Shown here in pieces: positions 62,613 to 64,000 of a stretch of 64,000 nt of DNA (positions are counted from its first letter, which is position 1; every line of letters begins with the position of its first letter). Location of the stretch: positions 57,080 through 121,079 of the forward strand of contig JACFMS010000011.1 in the NCBI GenBank assembly GCA_019455285.1, read 5' to 3'. Below the pieces are notes generated by a model. It did no database searches. It was not told the origin of the DNA and saw nothing but the letters and a program-made list of their open reading frames with translations. Source of the stretch: Sphingomonadales bacterium (GTDB lineage Bacteria; Pseudomonadota; Alphaproteobacteria; Sphingomonadales; Govanellaceae). The translations under genes and the position numbers were made by a program.

Positions 62613-62931
62613 TATATGCTCACTTGGCTTGGCTACGCCGCCAAGGAAACAGAAGCCCCCGCTAGGAACAATCCACTATAAAAGGGGGATGAGATAAGGG
62701 CCGGAAAAAACGGGGGAGCCTTTGTCTCTGTTATTCGGGTCTCTGCCGGCTACTATTTAGCGAACTACTGCAAATATGTATCCACCGCACCCAGTTCGGG
62801 TCTGGGTTCTTCGTATATGATATTCAGTTAATCGGCAAAACAATTATTATGAGTACATCCTTATTGTAATTGCATGCCAAAGGATGCACTCTTGGTTCAT
62901 TCAAGAGTATTTAAAGGGGGGCAGTAATTAT
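62613..62931. promoter_or_regulatory. 319-bp divergent intergenic region, FrhB-like / mrr-like
   Basis: No gene is visible here. The left part holds G-rich boxes GGGGGATGAG (62684-62693) and a GGGGG at 62712-62716 after an A-run; the former resembles the E. coli MalT box. The right part is AT-rich and probably contains the mrr promoter, and an inverted repeat lies just before that gene. Base composition changes clearly from the GC-rich F420 island to the AT-rich mrr side. Confidence 0.4.
62888..62908. promoter_or_regulatory. inverted repeat in the mrr leader
   Basis: ACTCTTG (62888-62894) and CAAGAGT (62902-62908) around a seven-base spacer, ending about 5 bp before the AAAGGGGGG ribosome binding site. 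It could be an operator or an mRNA hairpin controlling translation of the nuclease. Confidence 0.4.
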
Positions 62932-63846
62932 ATGATCCCAGATTATCAAGCATTGATGCGACCCGTACTTGAATGCGCAGCACAAGGAGAGGTGCACATC
63001 GGTACTGTAGTTGATACTCTTGCAACACGCTTTAAATTAAGTGGGGAAGAGCGCGCAGAACTCTTGCCAAGCGGTAAGCAACCCCGCTTTGCCAATCGTG
63101 TCCATTGGGCAAAAAGCTATCTTAAGCAAGCAGGCCTCCTTAAATCCACCCGGCGCGGGTATTTCACAATAACCGACCGAGGTAAGGCAGTCCTTGACGA
63201 TCCATCAGCGCAGATCAATAGATATTTTTTAGAGCGGTTTGATGAATTTAACGACTTCCTCTCTCGTACAAAAGGCACAGCAATAACGATCGACGAACAT
63301 ACGCTTGAACCCGGTGCCACACCCGATGAAATTCTTCGTGAGGCACATGATAGTATTAATGCTGCACTATCTGCGGAGTTACTGGAACGTATTCTCGGGG
63401 CTTCCCCTGCTTTCTTTGAACGCTTGATCATAAATCTCCTGCTTGCCATGGGCTATGGCGGTTCCCCTGAAGGCGCCGGAATGGCGCTAGGGCAGAGTGG
63501 CGACAATGGCGTTGATGGCGTTATCGACCAGGATCCTCTTGGCGTGGATCAGATCTACGTGCAGGCTAAACGGTACACCGACGGTAATGGGATCGGTCCT
63601 GCCGCAATCCGCGACTTCTTTGGCGCTTTAAGTTTAAAAAAGGCACAAAAAGGTATTTTTGTAACAACATCATCGTTTAGTGCTGCCGCCACACAGACAG
63701 CCCATAACCTTAGTGCGCGTATCGTGCTTATCAATGGCACCCAGCTGACCAAACTTATGATTAAGTATGGTGTGGGGTGTCGAATTGAAGAAACATTATA
63801 TCTGAAGAAAGTTGATGAGGATTTTTTTGAACAAAATAGTAGCTAG
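62932..63846 (+). CDS. Mrr-like restriction endonuclease
   Basis: 304 aa protein. Residues about 1-90 form an Mrr N-terminal winged helix (VHWAKSYLKQAGLLKSTRRGYFTITDRGK, read in parts). The C-terminal domain is Mrr_cat with GFGDN-like QSGDNGVDGVID and YVQAKRY, giving the Asp and the Q-x-K of the PD-(D/E)xK superfamily, then ISDFFGAL-like AAIRDFFGALSLKKAQKGIF. Mrr enzymes cut DNA carrying foreign methylation. No methyltransferase is adjacent, consistent with a type IV system. ATG at 62932 follows AAAGGGGGG. Codon use and AT content differ from the island to its left. Confidence 0.9.
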   Translation: MIPDYQALMRPVLECAAQGEVHIGTVVDTLATRFKLSGEERAELLPSGKQPRFANRVHWAKSYLKQAGLLKSTRRGYFTITDRGKAVLDDPSAQINRYFLERFDEFNDFLSRTKGTAITIDEHTLEPGATPDEILREAHDSINAALSAELLERILGASPAFFERLIINLLLAMGYGGSPEGAGMALGQSGDNGVDGVIDQDPLGVDQIYVQAKRYTDGNGIGPAAIRDFFGALSLKKAQKGIFVTTSSFSAAATQTAHNLSARIVLINGTQLTKLMIKYGVGCRIEETLYLKKVDEDFFEQNSS

Positions 63847-63946
63847 AGCGTTTCCAGGTGAAGTGGGAACCGGTTCGGCACGAGGTTGTCACCCATGTCT
63901 TAGGTACAGTCTGTTACCTGTGTGTCCGGGGCGGACATGGGATAAG
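63847..63946. repeat. short repeat/IS remnant between mrr and a tRNA gene
   Basis: Positions 63846-63875 (TAGAGCGTTTCCAGGTGAAG and on to ACCGGTT) resemble a widespread alphaproteobacterial intergenic repeat. The following 63888-63935 segment has two related ACCyrTGT units (ACCCATGTCTTAG and ACCTGTGTGTCCGG) like the termini of IS481-type elements. No transposase is present in the window. Both identifications are from memory. Confidence 0.3.
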
Positions 63947-64000
63947 TGGTGGGCCCGGCAGGACTCGAACCTGCGACCAAACCGTTATGAGCGGTCCGCT
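63947..64000 (-). tRNA. tRNA with CAU anticodon (tRNA-Ile2 or tRNA-Met), partial
   Basis: The 3' part of a tRNA on the minus strand; the 5' part lies beyond the window end. CCA is encoded (63949-63947), the acceptor strand is CGGGCCC, the T arm reads GTTCGAGTC, and the anticodon arm GACCG-CTCATAA-CGGTT gives anticodon CAU. The GGTCGCAGG segment resembles tRNA-Ile2, in which C34 becomes lysidine, but elongator methionine is possible. Confidence 0.85.

Overview
The window looks like a chromosomal segment of an alphaproteobacterium. The best single indicator is a MipZ-type division-site ATPase at 15185-16063. XdhC/MobA-type molybdoenzyme maturation genes, tRNAs with encoded CCA, alphaproteobacterial-style palindromic intergenic repeats and three large TonB-dependent receptors agree with this. 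I ran no searches; every assignment rests on motifs, lengths, gene order and remembered family features.

Layout. (1) 1-5.4 kb: a low-molecular-weight phosphatase, a sirtuin deacylase, a lysine/alanine-rich histone-H1-like ORF that appears to continue by a -1 frameshift into a pterin-4a-carbinolamine dehydratase domain, an SDR dehydrogenase, a DUF3047 protein, a PLP threonine/serine dehydratase and an HU protein with a basic tail. (2) 5.4-13.1 kb: a 4-hydroxybenzoate module made of MobA-like and XdhC maturation factors, the three-subunit 4-hydroxybenzoyl-CoA reductase (hcrC-hcrA-hcrB), a MarR regulator and an aryl-CoA ligase. One palindromic operator recurs in front of the SDR, hcrC and the ligase. 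(3) 13.2-18.7 kb: housekeeping genes (phosphomannomutase/phosphoglucomutase, a J-domain protein, mipZ, panC, mgtE, tRNA-Leu). (4) 18.7-23 kb: a three-subunit DMSO-reductase-family molybdoenzyme. (5) 23-30.4 kb: a TonB receptor, a ureohydrolase, a creatininase, a TetR regulator, an MFS transporter and an Asp/Glu-racemase-family enzyme. Two near-identical operators link the two transcription units. (6) 30.4-40.7 kb: an accessory oxidative cluster with two copies of a Rieske oxygenase plus KAS-III-like pair, an opine-dehydrogenase-like protein, a TonB receptor, NTF2-like and VOC proteins and a divergent LuxR regulator. An 18-bp palindrome precedes each Rieske gene, and the Rieske domains of the two copies are identical at protein level while the catalytic domains have diverged.

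(7) 41-62.6 kb: an apparently self-contained coenzyme F420 island, nearly all on the minus strand. It holds F420 biosynthesis (fused CofG/CofH, CofC, CofD, CofE), a probable F420-reducing 2-oxoacid oxidoreductase (alpha and beta subunits plus an FrhB-like ferredoxin/flavin subunit), a luciferase-like (probably F420-dependent) oxidoreductase, a three-subunit molybdenum hydroxylase, a hydantoinase/oxoprolinase-type protein, a DUF917 protein, a TonB receptor and a MalT-type LuxR regulator. I read this as uptake, oxidation, F420H2-driven reduction and ring opening of an unidentified, possibly N-heterocyclic, compound, with cofactor synthesis and cofactor reduction supplied by the same locus. (8) 62.6-64 kb: an Mrr-like restriction endonuclease, a short stretch of repeat or IS debris, and a tRNA with a CAU anticodon running off the end.

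The most unusual points are the predicted 2-oxoacid:F420 oxidoreductase inside a complete F420 locus, the duplicated Rieske/KAS-III modules with domain-restricted homogenisation, and the A-AAA-AAG slippery site joining an H1-like tail to a pterin dehydratase domain.
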